The notes under the pieces are model-generated. The model was not told the DNA's origin and searched no databases. It saw only the letters and a program-made list of their open reading frames with translations. From Nesterenkonia muleiensis (GTDB lineage Bacteria > Actinomycetota > Actinomycetes > Actinomycetales > Micrococcaceae), in the NCBI RefSeq assembly GCF_003600155.1, contig NZ_QWLD01000040.1:1-64000 (forward strand): a DNA stretch of 64,000 nucleotides, written 5' to 3'. Shown here piece by piece: positions 53,786-61,885 of the stretch. Made by a program: the position numbers and the translations under genes. The first letter of the stretch is position 1; each line of letters opens with the position of its first letter.

Positions 53786-54171
53786 CGCGCTCCCTGAGTC
53801 TCGGTGACCGTGGCCCCCTGCGCACCGGGATCGCAGCACATGGGCACATCACAGTCTGCCTGCATGCACGGTACCCCGTCATCGACCGCGAGGACCACAT
53901 CAACCAGCGTTCCAAGCGCATGCCTCAGATGCGGATCCGCGATCTCATACCGAGTCTTGCGGCCCTCCGGAGCGGCGACCACAATTCCACAGCCACGCAG
54001 GCAGGCGAGATGATTCGACACATTCGTTCGCGATAAGTCCAGATCACGTGCCAGCTGTGCCGGATATCCCGGCTCGGCAAGTAGGGCCAGCAGAATCCGC
54101 GACCGCGTCGGATCGGCCATCGCTCTACCCAGCCGGTTCATTGCCTCCACCCGAGAAGATATAGTCAGCAT
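53782..54171 (-). CDS. cmtR: CmtR-type Cd/Pb-responsive ArsR family repressor
   Basis: 129 aa. The sequence follows M. tuberculosis CmtR closely in layout: MNRLGRAMADPTRSRILLALL, YPAQLARDLDLSRTNVSNHLACLRGCGIVVA and DVVLAVDDGVPC. Cys57, Cys61 and Cys102 fall at exactly the residue numbers of the metal-binding cysteines reported for CmtR. A further cluster (Cys107, Cys112, Cys113) extends the tail. ATG 54171 lies inside a long palindrome, with TATAGT 6 nt upstream on the minus strand, so the mRNA is probably leaderless. A longer in-frame extension from 54360 has no family similarity. Confidence 0.9.
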   Translation of the reverse strand: MLTISSRVEAMNRLGRAMADPTRSRILLALLAEPGYPAQLARDLDLSRTNVSNHLACLRGCGIVVAAPEGRKTRYEIADPHLRHALGTLVDVVLAVDDGVPCMQADCDVPMCCDPGAQGATVTETQGAR

Positions 54172-54197
54172 ACAGTGACTATACACTGAATGCTGAC
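54164..54197 (-). promoter_or_regulatory. cmtR operator-promoter palindrome
   Basis: A 34-bp near-perfect palindrome: GTCAGCAT (54164-54171) pairs with ATGCTGAC (54190-54197), and CAGTG (54173-54177) with CACTG (54184-54188), around ACTATA. Only one A-A position breaks symmetry. The central bases give the -10 box TATAGT on the minus strand, and the outer arm includes the cmtR ATG. Repressor binding would block RNA polymerase directly. Confidence 0.7.
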
Positions 54198-54274
54198 CTA
54201 TCCGTTGCGGGTCTGCTCGGCTTGATCGACCAGGCTGAGAGGTGAAGCCCTTTGCCCAGGATTGTCCCAATGAC

Positions 54275-55729
54275 TCATTGGCGAGCGAGACGGCGGACCA
54301 TTTCCTGGGCGACAAGTTCGGTTCGTGAAGTAGCTTTCGAACGTTTGAGCATGGTGCCAACGTGGACGGCGATGGTTCGTTCGCTCAAACCGAGATGTTC
54401 TGCGATACGCCGATTTCCCCATCCCTCGACCAGAAGATCCAGAACTTTTCGCTGAGATGGGGTGACCATCAGCGGACCGACACTACTGATCGTTTCATGC
54501 TCAACGGTGTTCAGGACACGCCCCGGCCAGGCTTTGAGAAGGTGACGTGCCTGTTGCAGTTCAGTCAGGGCTGATAGCTTTCTCTCTTCCTTGAGGTGCA
54601 CGCGTGCCACGAGCAGATGCTGGCGAGCTCTGTTGACCTGGTAAACACCGCTGGGTGATGCGTCGAGTATTCGGCGATCTTGCGCTCTTCCCTCTGCCTC
54701 GCGGAGCGTTGCTTCGACGATTAGGGGATACCCATAATGACGCTGTGCGTGATGGTTGAGGTCTTCGCCGTGATCTGGCAGAGCGCGGCTGATGAAATGC
54801 CGCACTTCGTCCGGACCGCATCCGGCTTCCAGGCCAATGAGCCCTGCTTGCAGAGCGCGATGAGAACGGGTGGCATGTTCTTCTGTGGTGACACAGCGCA
54901 CGTAGGAATCCAGTGCCGAACGAACTGCTCCCGCTCCTGCCGCGGCGGCTATCACCCCGCCGAGATATCCGTAGAGCCGCACCCAGGGGATGCTTACCGC
55001 AGTCGTTGCCCTGAGCGCCTTGCGTCCGAACCACCGGGCGTAGCCGTCCCAGCCTCGCTCCCAGGCCAGCAGCGCCGCCTTGGACCAGACACCGACCTGT
55101 TCATCCCGCGGCAGCTCAGCATTCTCAGAAAGCCGGGCATAATCCCAGCCACGCTCCCACTGGCCAGTAAGAAACGCGAGATCAATGGCTTGGCGCACCA
55201 GTGTCCCCTGATATGAGAACTTCTGCGCCACGGTCCGCGCCCAGGAGACCCTGGACCAGGCTTCAACCTCCACGGGGCTTTCATGAAGACGGCCGCTCAG
55301 AGCCTTGATATGAACAACGAGGATATTCGACACGGCTCGGGAACGGACCTCTTCCAATTCTGGGTCCCGGTCCTCCACCAGCTGCTCAAGGACCGCGAGG
55401 CACGCCGCGGTGTTCTCTGGAGCCCTGTCCAGCAGCGCCTGTGAGGTGGCTAGACTGACCCGGGCGTGTGCGACGGCGCGTCTGAACTCCACCGAGTCTT
55501 CGGTAAGCTCCTTCGCTAGCGACAGACATCGCTCTGCCGCCTCTGCCGCCTCGGACTGCAGCTCGGCACGTACCAGTGCCACAGACCGCCAGGCTTCCAC
55601 TTCCGCCTTCAGACTAGCGTCACTCTCAGCGAGTTCAGCGGCGCGTTTCAGCGCCACCCAGGTTCGGTGTCTGTCACCCGATAACCAGGCAGTATTGCTC
55701 TGCTCCAACAGTTGCCGACACTCCATCAT
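54275..55729 (-). CDS. LuxR family regulator with TPR-like sensor region
   Basis: 484 aa. Residues 1 to about 405 are all-helical with TPR-like repeats (ALKRAAELAESDASLKAEVE and AERCLSLAKELTEDSVEFRR near the N-terminus). The C-terminus is a LuxR/NarL helix-turn-helix: VTPSQRKVLDLLVEGWGNRRIAEHLGLSERTIAVHVGTMLKRS. No ATP-binding domain of the MalT/LAL type is present. It is divergent from an ABC-2 exporter operon 79 nt away, its most likely target. The start has TAGGCT 8 nt upstream, again leaderless in appearance. Confidence 0.82.
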   Translation of the reverse strand: MMECRQLLEQSNTAWLSGDRHRTWVALKRAAELAESDASLKAEVEAWRSVALVRAELQSEAAEAAERCLSLAKELTEDSVEFRRAVAHARVSLATSQALLDRAPENTAACLAVLEQLVEDRDPELEEVRSRAVSNILVVHIKALSGRLHESPVEVEAWSRVSWARTVAQKFSYQGTLVRQAIDLAFLTGQWERGWDYARLSENAELPRDEQVGVWSKAALLAWERGWDGYARWFGRKALRATTAVSIPWVRLYGYLGGVIAAAAGAGAVRSALDSYVRCVTTEEHATRSHRALQAGLIGLEAGCGPDEVRHFISRALPDHGEDLNHHAQRHYGYPLIVEATLREAEGRAQDRRILDASPSGVYQVNRARQHLLVARVHLKEERKLSALTELQQARHLLKAWPGRVLNTVEHETISSVGPLMVTPSQRKVLDLLVEGWGNRRIAEHLGLSERTIAVHVGTMLKRSKATSRTELVAQEMVRRLARQ

Positions 55730-55737
55730 GTGAGTTC

Positions 55738-55802
55738 AGCCTACCGGAGGCATCTACGTCATTATGACTAGGCATCTGGTGCGCGGATCAGGTCAGACTG
55801 AC
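55738..55802. promoter_or_regulatory. Divergent control region of LuxR and ABC genes
   Basis: It contains the minus-strand -10 box TAGGCT (55738-55743), a direct repeat AGGCATCT at 55748-55755 and 55770-55777 (22 nt apart, two helical turns) and a palindrome GTCAG-A-CTGAC (55792-55802) 5 nt before the ABC start. The repeats could bind the LuxR-type regulator. Confidence 0.45.
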
Positions 55803-55807
55803 AGATT

Positions 55808-56566
55808 ATGAACGCGCTCCACGCTAATTCGCTCACCAGGGCCTTCGCCACGAGAGGTTCTGGCACCCGGGTAGCCCTCGACTCGGTAAACCTCACGCTG
55901 CCTGAAGGCAGAGTGCACGCGCTTCTGGGCCCTAACGGGGCAGGCAAGACCACCCTGTGCCGAATCGCCTCGACCGTCCTGCTGCCGACTTCAGGTACGG
56001 CTCACATACTGGGGCACGACGTCGTCACCGAGGCACGGGCAGTGCGCCGTCTGATCGGCATAGTCTTCGGCGGAGACAGAGGACTCTACGACCGGCTCAC
56101 CGCCCAGGAGAATCTGCAGTTTTGGTGCAGTATGCACGGCTTGAAACGTCGAGAGACCAAGGTCCGTACGTCAGAGCTTCTGGAGCGGCTAGGTCTTGCC
56201 CCGCGCCGAGCTGACCGTGTTGAAACATTCAGCCGTGGGATGAAGCAACGGCTCCACCTGGCCCGAGGGCTGGTGTCTGACCCTGAACTGCTCATCCTTG
56301 ACGAGCCGACTGTGGGAATGGACCCCATCTCCGCCCGGGAGTTCCGCCATCTCATCACAGGGCTCAGGGATGAAGGGCGCACTGTGCTGCTGACCACTCA
56401 TGACCTGGCTGAGGCCGAAGCACTGGCTGAGACGGTGACCATGATCGACCAGGGCACCATCCTGAGGCATGTGGACAGTCCTCCAGAAGCCGGAACCCTG
56501 GAGCCCCTCTACTTCGACCTGCTTGGGCGGGTCGAAGACGGCACAGCACGGGGCATGGACCTATGA
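55808..56566 (+). CDS. ABC transporter ATP-binding protein (ABC-2 exporter type)
   Basis: 252 aa. Walker A LLGPNGAGKTTLCRIAS is near residues 38-54. The signature is FSRGMKQRLHLARGL, a variant of LSGGQ. Walker B is LLILDEPTVGMDP, followed by the switch His in LLTTHDLAEAEAL. It resembles drug/antibiotic exporter ATPases of the NatA/DrrA kind. ATG 55808 has only weak upstream signals. The stop overlaps the permease ATG (ATGA), making a three-gene operon. Confidence 0.88.
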   Translation: MNALHANSLTRAFATRGSGTRVALDSVNLTLPEGRVHALLGPNGAGKTTLCRIASTVLLPTSGTAHILGHDVVTEARAVRRLIGIVFGGDRGLYDRLTAQENLQFWCSMHGLKRRETKVRTSELLERLGLAPRRADRVETFSRGMKQRLHLARGLVSDPELLILDEPTVGMDPISAREFRHLITGLRDEGRTVLLTTHDLAEAEALAETVTMIDQGTILRHVDSPPEAGTLEPLYFDLLGRVEDGTARGMDL

Positions 56567-57441
56567 GTGCTAGGGCACCAGAACCCGCAAGTGATCGGCC
56601 TCTGGACCCAGAATCACCGGTTGCCGAACCGAAGAGCCCGATTCCCGGTGCGGGCGAGCGAATCAGAGCACTGCTGTTCGTCGTCGTCGCCAGTTTCTGC
56701 CTGCAGCTGCGACAGATGCGCGGAAATGCGGACTGGATGATGCCGCTGATCACCACTCCGCTGCTGACCATCGTCTTCGTGACCATCTTCCTGCACGCCG
56801 GGAGGCTGGAGCTGGTCAGCTATGCTGTGCTGGCCCCGGCTATGATGGCCATGTGGTCCACTTCGCTGATGAGTGCCGGTGAGCTGATCTCCAGCGAGCG
56901 GGAGAACGGATCCCTCGAAGGGCTCATTGCGGCCCCGGCACCATTCGGGTTGGTCCTCTTCGGTCGGATCGCGGCAGTCACCACGCTCTCACTGGCAGGA
57001 TTCGCCGAGGCATGGGTGACGGGGAGCCTGCTCATCGGCGAACCTGTGCCCATTGCCCAACCATGGCATTTCAGCGCGGCGGTGCTGGTGACAGTCCTGG
57101 CCATGACCTGCTGGGCAGGTGTGATGTCCAGCCTCTTCGTGCTGGCACGTTCGGCGAGGATCTTTCAGAACTCCCTGAGCTACCCGTTCTTCGTCCTGGG
57201 TGGGGTGCTGGTTCCGGTCTCCATGCTGCCGGTGTGGGTCGAAGTGCCTTCGCGTCTGGTCTTCCTCTCCTGGTCCTCGGATTTGCTCCGCGATTCCATG
57301 GCCCCTGTAGCGGTAGATGACCTCCTGCTCCGGCTGGGCACCATCACCCTGTTGGGGCTGATCGGACTCGGTCTCAGCCTCTTCCTTCTGGATCGAACCC
57401 TGAAAAGAGTGCGAACGACGGGGAGGCTGACTCATGCTTAG
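56563..57441 (+). CDS. ABC-2 type permease, first subunit
   Basis: 292 aa. A Pro-rich cytoplasmic start of about 45 residues precedes six hydrophobic segments. SSERENGSLEGLIAAPAPFGLVLFGRIAA is the typical ABC-2 coupling loop, and NSLSYPFFVLGGVLVPVSMLPVWVEVPSRLVFLSW the segment before the last helices. With the second permease it would form a heterodimeric channel. Overlaps of 4 and 8 nt with its neighbours indicate coupling. Substrate unknown. Confidence 0.85.
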   Translation: MSARAPEPASDRPLDPESPVAEPKSPIPGAGERIRALLFVVVASFCLQLRQMRGNADWMMPLITTPLLTIVFVTIFLHAGRLELVSYAVLAPAMMAMWSTSLMSAGELISSERENGSLEGLIAAPAPFGLVLFGRIAAVTTLSLAGFAEAWVTGSLLIGEPVPIAQPWHFSAAVLVTVLAMTCWAGVMSSLFVLARSARIFQNSLSYPFFVLGGVLVPVSMLPVWVEVPSRLVFLSWSSDLLRDSMAPVAVDDLLLRLGTITLLGLIGLGLSLFLLDRTLKRVRTTGRLTHA

Positions 57442-58219
57442 CACGGTACTGGCAGCCGCGCGAGTCGCCCGGGCCGATCTCAAGGTCATCTATACGCCCA
57501 TGACCTGGACCTTCGGGTGGTTGGGCAGGATCCTGGCTCAGGTCATCTTCTTCGCCGTCATCGGAGTTCTCCTGGAGGACCCCGACGCCCTGGTCTATTT
57601 GTTCGTCGGACAGGCCGTCATGGTCGCCGTGGTGGAAGTCTTCATGTCTCTGGCCTCCACCACCTGGGAACGCGGGGCGGGAACTCTGCCGCTGCTGATC
57701 GCGGCACCGGGCCCGCTGTGGCCAGTGTTCTTCGGCCGCTCCCTGCAGTGGATACCAAGTGGTGTGGCGACGTCGTGCGTGGCGTTGTTCGCACTGGGCC
57801 CGATTCTCGGGATCTTCTGGGAACCTGGTCTGGCTCTTCTCGCGGTGCCGGTTCTGCTGGTCACCGTTGTGTCGATGTATGCCATGGCATTGGCTCTTGC
57901 TGCGGTGGTGCTCCGGGCGCCGCGGTGGAGGAACGTCACCTCGAACATCGCCCATATCCTGGTGATGCTGCTGTGCGGGGTCACCGTCCCTGCGCCAATC
58001 TGGCCACACTGGATCCAGATGGTTGGTCAGCTGATCCCGCTGACCCATGGTTTGGAGATCATCCGTGGACTGCAGGCCAGCTACCTGGGCTGGGATCTAG
58101 GGACCGCAGCTGTGCTCCTAGTGGGCACTGGGCTTCTGTGGGCGCTGGGTGCTGCAGCGGCCTTCACCCTGTTCGGAGAGGCTGGCCGAAGGGATGGGAG
58201 TATCAGTTTCGCAGACTAG
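57434..58219 (+). CDS. ABC-2 type permease, second subunit
   Basis: 261 aa with six hydrophobic segments. TTWERGAGTLPLLIAAPGPLWPVFFGRSL is the coupling loop and LVMLLCGVTVPAPIWPHWIQMVGQLIPLTHGLEIIRG the conserved C-terminal part of ABC-2 permeases. It resembles but is not identical to the first subunit. No peptide, lantibiotic or immunity gene is adjacent; the following 257 nt contain no gene. Confidence 0.85.
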   Translation: MLSTVLAAARVARADLKVIYTPMTWTFGWLGRILAQVIFFAVIGVLLEDPDALVYLFVGQAVMVAVVEVFMSLASTTWERGAGTLPLLIAAPGPLWPVFFGRSLQWIPSGVATSCVALFALGPILGIFWEPGLALLAVPVLLVTVVSMYAMALALAAVVLRAPRWRNVTSNIAHILVMLLCGVTVPAPIWPHWIQMVGQLIPLTHGLEIIRGLQASYLGWDLGTAAVLLVGTGLLWALGAAAAFTLFGEAGRRDGSISFAD

Positions 58220-58476
58220 TCCAGCTCGCAGAGCCGAGAAAGTGTCTGAGACGTCCTCGATCGCTAGGGCACATCCTCAGCCCGGCCAGAGGATCCGGAA
58301 AATGGCCGCAGCCTTTCAGGTCAAAAAGGTGCGCAGCTGGAACGCCTCTGATCGGTAGGCGATGAGTGGCAGGTCTGTGCTGACCCGCTAGCGCAGATCC
58401 GGCTCACTTGCTCGTTCCACTTGTCAGGCTGTGTGGGTGTTGAGGCCACGGTCCTGACTACAATAGTGATCCATCT

Positions 58477-59409
58477 ATGGCGAAGAAGAGACTGTCGGAT
58501 ACGCGAGTTGTCCTGACCTCAACAGTGGTGAGCGTATTTGATGTGTCGTTCAATGCGTTGGTGGCGATTGTCACCGGCAGCACGGTCATGCTTTCGCAAG
58601 CACTGCAGGGGTTGAGCGACATGATGACGGGGATAGTGCTCTTCGTCGGGGTCAAAAGGTCCAAGCGGCGGCCGGATCCCCAGTTTCAATTCGGCTACGG
58701 CCGCGAAGTGTTCTTTTGGGCGATGATCGCGGGCATTATCATGTTCGGTGGTACCGGCCTGGCATCAGTCTATTTCGGCTATCAGCAATTTACTCGGCCG
58801 GAGCCGGTCGATAACGTCTGGTTAGCGTTTCTCGTGCTGGCTTTCGGCTTTTGCACGAATGCGTATGCGTTGAGCTTGAGTTTCAGGCGGCTTCGTCAGG
58901 GTGGCGGCACAGAAGGCTGGCTCAGACGCCTGCGCCGCTCGAGTCTGATCGAGACGAAAGCTACCTTTTTGTTGGATTCTATCGGTACAACGGCCACCGG
59001 CATTGGCATTATTGCGCTTCTGCTCTTCGCGCTCACAGGAGACAGCCGCCTGGACGGCGCAGGCGGATTAGCCATCGGGATGACGATGATGTTCGCCGCG
59101 ATACTCCTGATTCTCGATGTTCGCGGTTTGATCGTCGGCAGAGGCGCGGGGCAGACCACCTCGAAGAGAATCATCGACGTCGCAGAAAGCGTCACGAATG
59201 TGCGCAGCGTCCTCGATCTGCGAACGATGTACCTCGGGTCAGACAAGCTGCTGGTCATCCTGGAGGTGCATCTGGAGGACGGGCTGGACACCGATACGAT
59301 TGAAGAGCTCATCGACACCATCAAACGCACTGTCACCATAGCGGTGCCGTCGGTTCACCGTATTCAGGTTGAGGTCGAAACGCCAGATGAGGAGCTCAGT
59401 GATGTGTAG
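58477..59409 (+). CDS. Cation diffusion facilitator family transporter, divergent metal site
   Basis: 310 aa. Six membrane segments and a C-terminal cytoplasmic domain (about 225-305, SVTNVRSVLDLRTMYLGSDKLLVILEVHLEDG) define a CDF protein. The two metal-site motifs differ from Zn/Cd members: TM2 reads ALQGLSDMMTG (Gln where His or Asp is usual) and TM5 reads KATFLLDSIGT (Thr in place of His before LLD). Either the substrate differs or this is a non-canonical subgroup. The start is ATG 58477 with TACAAT 12 nt upstream. Codon use seems less GC-biased than in its neighbours, judged by eye, so transfer is possible. Confidence 0.82.
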   Translation: MAKKRLSDTRVVLTSTVVSVFDVSFNALVAIVTGSTVMLSQALQGLSDMMTGIVLFVGVKRSKRRPDPQFQFGYGREVFFWAMIAGIIMFGGTGLASVYFGYQQFTRPEPVDNVWLAFLVLAFGFCTNAYALSLSFRRLRQGGGTEGWLRRLRRSSLIETKATFLLDSIGTTATGIGIIALLLFALTGDSRLDGAGGLAIGMTMMFAAILLILDVRGLIVGRGAGQTTSKRIIDVAESVTNVRSVLDLRTMYLGSDKLLVILEVHLEDGLDTDTIEELIDTIKRTVTIAVPSVHRIQVEVETPDEELSDV

Positions 59410-59492
59410 TGATCACCTCATCTATTGTTCCGTTTTTTTTGAATCGTATTCTCAGGTAGCGCAGAAGAACGGTCCGATGAACGCCGTGAGCA

Positions 59493-60932
59493 TCATCGCT
59501 CGACCTGGAACACCTCAAGAAGATAGTCCTCCGACGTCTCGTCGCGGTGAAGGGCCCGCAGACTGGGTTCACCAGCCAGGACTTCGTGCGTCCCGGCACC
59601 ACCAGCAGGCCACCCCGCCACAGAATGTGTCCAATGCACAGCCACCAGATGTGCCTCTGGTGCGGCTCTGGCGCACAGGCCGCTGACGATGGGAGCCAAT
59701 TCATGGTGGGGAATGAAGTAGAGGACCTCGGAGAGCACGATGAGATCTGCGCCGAGGGGCCCAAGGTCATTATTGAGCGCTGAGAGAGCACGGTCTTCGA
59801 TGCTCACGGTCCCAGGCCGTACCGTCCCGGCGGTTTCAAGGTCGAGGATCCTTGCGCGCGCTGTGGCAGCGGCGCGCTCAACCGGTTCCCAGCCAATGAC
59901 CCGATCAGCGCGCTGGGCCAGATCAGCAGTCAGTACACCGATGGAGCTGCCGGCTTCGAAGCAGAGTCTGTACCGATCTCTCGGCAGCGCCTGCAGGGTA
60001 GCCCGCCGTTTGGCCTTCTCGTATTCTGAGGTCTCCAGATCCCAAGGGTCTTGAGCTTCCGCGTAGAGCCTCTGCAAATGGTCAAGACCATCGACGGGGC
60101 ACGGGGAGTGCGACGCAGCGCTCAGCGAGGTGGAGAGAAGGAGCTCTGGAGCCTTCAGCAGGCGTTCGATGACGTGCTCTGGCATGACCGGTCCGTTCGC
60201 TTCGTCTGGCCAGCGGGCAACCTGAGAGGTGAAGCAGTGGGCCGCCTGCCGCTTCCGCTGAAGTCTGAGAGCGTCGTCGGGCCCTACAGCGGCAGCGGAG
60301 ATGGGGAACTGCCCGCTGTCAGGGGAGTCCCAGTGCAGTGCCCACAGGGGAAACTCCAGAAAGGTCAGGGACTCACCTTCGCCAACCACTGACTGTGCTG
60401 CCTCTGCTGCACAGCGTCCTACCGCTTCGTGGTCCGGGTGCCCGTCACCGCGCCAGTGCGTCACCACAGTGGGGAGAGCCCCGCTGTGATCGGCTCTGAC
60501 ACGGTGAAGAACATGTTCCAGCTCGCCGACGATGGCACCGGTATGGGATTCCACACCTCCGTCGGGGAACCCAAGGAAGATAGGCGCTTCGGTGCCCAGG
60601 ATGCGGGCGGCAGCCACGGACTCAGCCTGCCGCAGCGCGGAGAGCTCCAGGGGGACCACGGCCGGGTCATGGGCGTGGGACTGCTCGCCTCCGCTGACGA
60701 TCACCACCGTGACTGAGCTGCCTCGCGTGGTCAGCGCATGGACCAAGCCGCCCGGGCCCAGGCATTCATCATCCGGGTGAGCGACCACCAGGAGCACATG
60801 CTCTATATTCCCGAGGTCCAGCCGCGGCAGCGGATGCGCTGCTCTTGTCCAAGCCCGTGTGGGGGTTCCTGGTTGATCCAGGGGGACTTCGGCGAAAAGA
60901 TCCCGATTTCCGGTGCGGTGACCGCTGATCAT
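59493..60932 (-). CDS. Bifunctional PIG-L family deacetylase / NodS-like methyltransferase
   Basis: 479 aa with two domains. Residues about 40-270 form a PIG-L (LmbE) Zn-dependent N-deacetylase: AHPDDE at 51-56 gives the metal-binding His, Asp and Asp, and GDGHPDHEAV (162-171) supplies the third ligand. Residues about 285-479 are a methyltransferase resembling NodS: LYAEAQDPWDLETSEYEKAK, SAM motif CFEAGSSIGVLTADLA and DLIVLSEVLYFI. The domain pair suggests deacetylation of an amino sugar followed by N-methylation, as NodB and NodS do in separate proteins; this is inference. The ATG overlaps the preceding gene's stop by 4 nt. Confidence 0.85.
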   Translation of the reverse strand: MISGHRTGNRDLFAEVPLDQPGTPTRAWTRAAHPLPRLDLGNIEHVLLVVAHPDDECLGPGGLVHALTTRGSSVTVVIVSGGEQSHAHDPAVVPLELSALRQAESVAAARILGTEAPIFLGFPDGGVESHTGAIVGELEHVLHRVRADHSGALPTVVTHWRGDGHPDHEAVGRCAAEAAQSVVGEGESLTFLEFPLWALHWDSPDSGQFPISAAAVGPDDALRLQRKRQAAHCFTSQVARWPDEANGPVMPEHVIERLLKAPELLLSTSLSAASHSPCPVDGLDHLQRLYAEAQDPWDLETSEYEKAKRRATLQALPRDRYRLCFEAGSSIGVLTADLAQRADRVIGWEPVERAAATARARILDLETAGTVRPGTVSIEDRALSALNNDLGPLGADLIVLSEVLYFIPHHELAPIVSGLCARAAPEAHLVAVHWTHSVAGWPAGGAGTHEVLAGEPSLRALHRDETSEDYLLEVFQVER

Positions 60933-61885
60933 CGTCTTCGCCCGTCTTCTGTGGCCAATACGTAGCGTGCCAATTGGGCATCGTCTGCCTCTGCATGGCT
61001 CTGCCGGATATAGACCTGTAGGTCCTGGACGAGACGGGCGGCGTCATGGTCCTCAGCCAGGGGTGAGGCTCCCAGCGCCTTGCCGAAGCGCCTGATGACA
61101 TCAGCGCAGCCACGTTCCACCACGGACCTGAGACTGAGGGCTCGGCGCCTGGCCGCTGGGAGGTTCCCGGGATTGGCATCGATTTCCTGGGCTGCTGATG
61201 TCAGGGCGTTGGTGATGGTCTCGTCCCATGCCAGACAGGCACCCAGATGCGCCAGAGTGTGCGGATCGTCCCGACGCCGGGCTTTCTCACAGAACATGTC
61301 GATCAGACCTTGCGCCCCGCCCCACCAGCAGCAGGCCACTCCGAGTCCGCCGTGCCAGAATCCCGGACGGTCCAGATAACTGTCCGGGTCACCGGCAGGC
61401 ACAGCTGAGACACCGTCGAAGTGCATGGGAGCCGTCTCGGTCTCCGCCATGCCGCTGGAGGCCCAAGTCTTCTCTCCAGCGGTGACTCCGGCCTGCCGCA
61501 AGTCCACTGAGAACAACCGCGAACGTCCTGAGTGTTGAGCGGTGACCAGAGCATGGGTGGCGAACCCTGCTGCCGAACACCACAGCTTGGTGCCACGCAG
61601 CTTCCATACGCCGCCGTGCTGCACCGCTTCCAGCACCGGAGTGGGCGGCTCGGCAGCCCATACTCCCCACAACGATGCGCGATCGGGGCAGTCCTCCACC
61701 TCAAGGTCTGCGCAGATAGCAGAAGCATCGGCGTGGGCCTCCACCAGGCGGGCAGCCGTGAGGTCTTTACGCCCCAGCTCTATCAGCTCACGCCACCGCC
61801 GGCCAGTATCGCCCTTTCCCGGCAGCGGGAGCTCAGCCTGTCCCTGGGCGATCAAGGTCCGTGCGACGTCGATCGCCCGGCTCAC
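60929..61885 (-). CDS. Acyl-CoA dehydrogenase-like protein
   Basis: 318 aa, shorter than the usual ~380. The middle beta domain is recognisable (WGVWAAEPPTPVLEA, VWKLRGTKLWCSAAGFATHALVTA), and the C-terminal helical domain has GLGVACCWWGGAQGLIDMF. The N-terminal helical domain is reduced and no clear catalytic Glu is seen in the expected C-terminal region. It may thus be an oxidoreductase using a carrier-bound or sugar-linked substrate, or a non-catalytic homologue. GTG 61885 overlaps the glycosyltransferase stop (GTGA). Middle gene of a tightly coupled three-gene operon. Confidence 0.78.
   Translation of the reverse strand: MSRAIDVARTLIAQGQAELPLPGKGDTGRRWRELIELGRKDLTAARLVEAHADASAICADLEVEDCPDRASLWGVWAAEPPTPVLEAVQHGGVWKLRGTKLWCSAAGFATHALVTAQHSGRSRLFSVDLRQAGVTAGEKTWASSGMAETETAPMHFDGVSAVPAGDPDSYLDRPGFWHGGLGVACCWWGGAQGLIDMFCEKARRRDDPHTLAHLGACLAWDETITNALTSAAQEIDANPGNLPAARRRALSLRSVVERGCADVIRRFGKALGASPLAEDHDAARLVQDLQVYIRQSHAEADDAQLARYVLATEDGRRR

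Noticed and set aside
55808-58219. Lantibiotic or bacteriocin export and immunity locus
   Set aside because: Only a generic ATPase and two ABC-2 permeases are seen; no peptidase domain, precursor or modifying enzyme.
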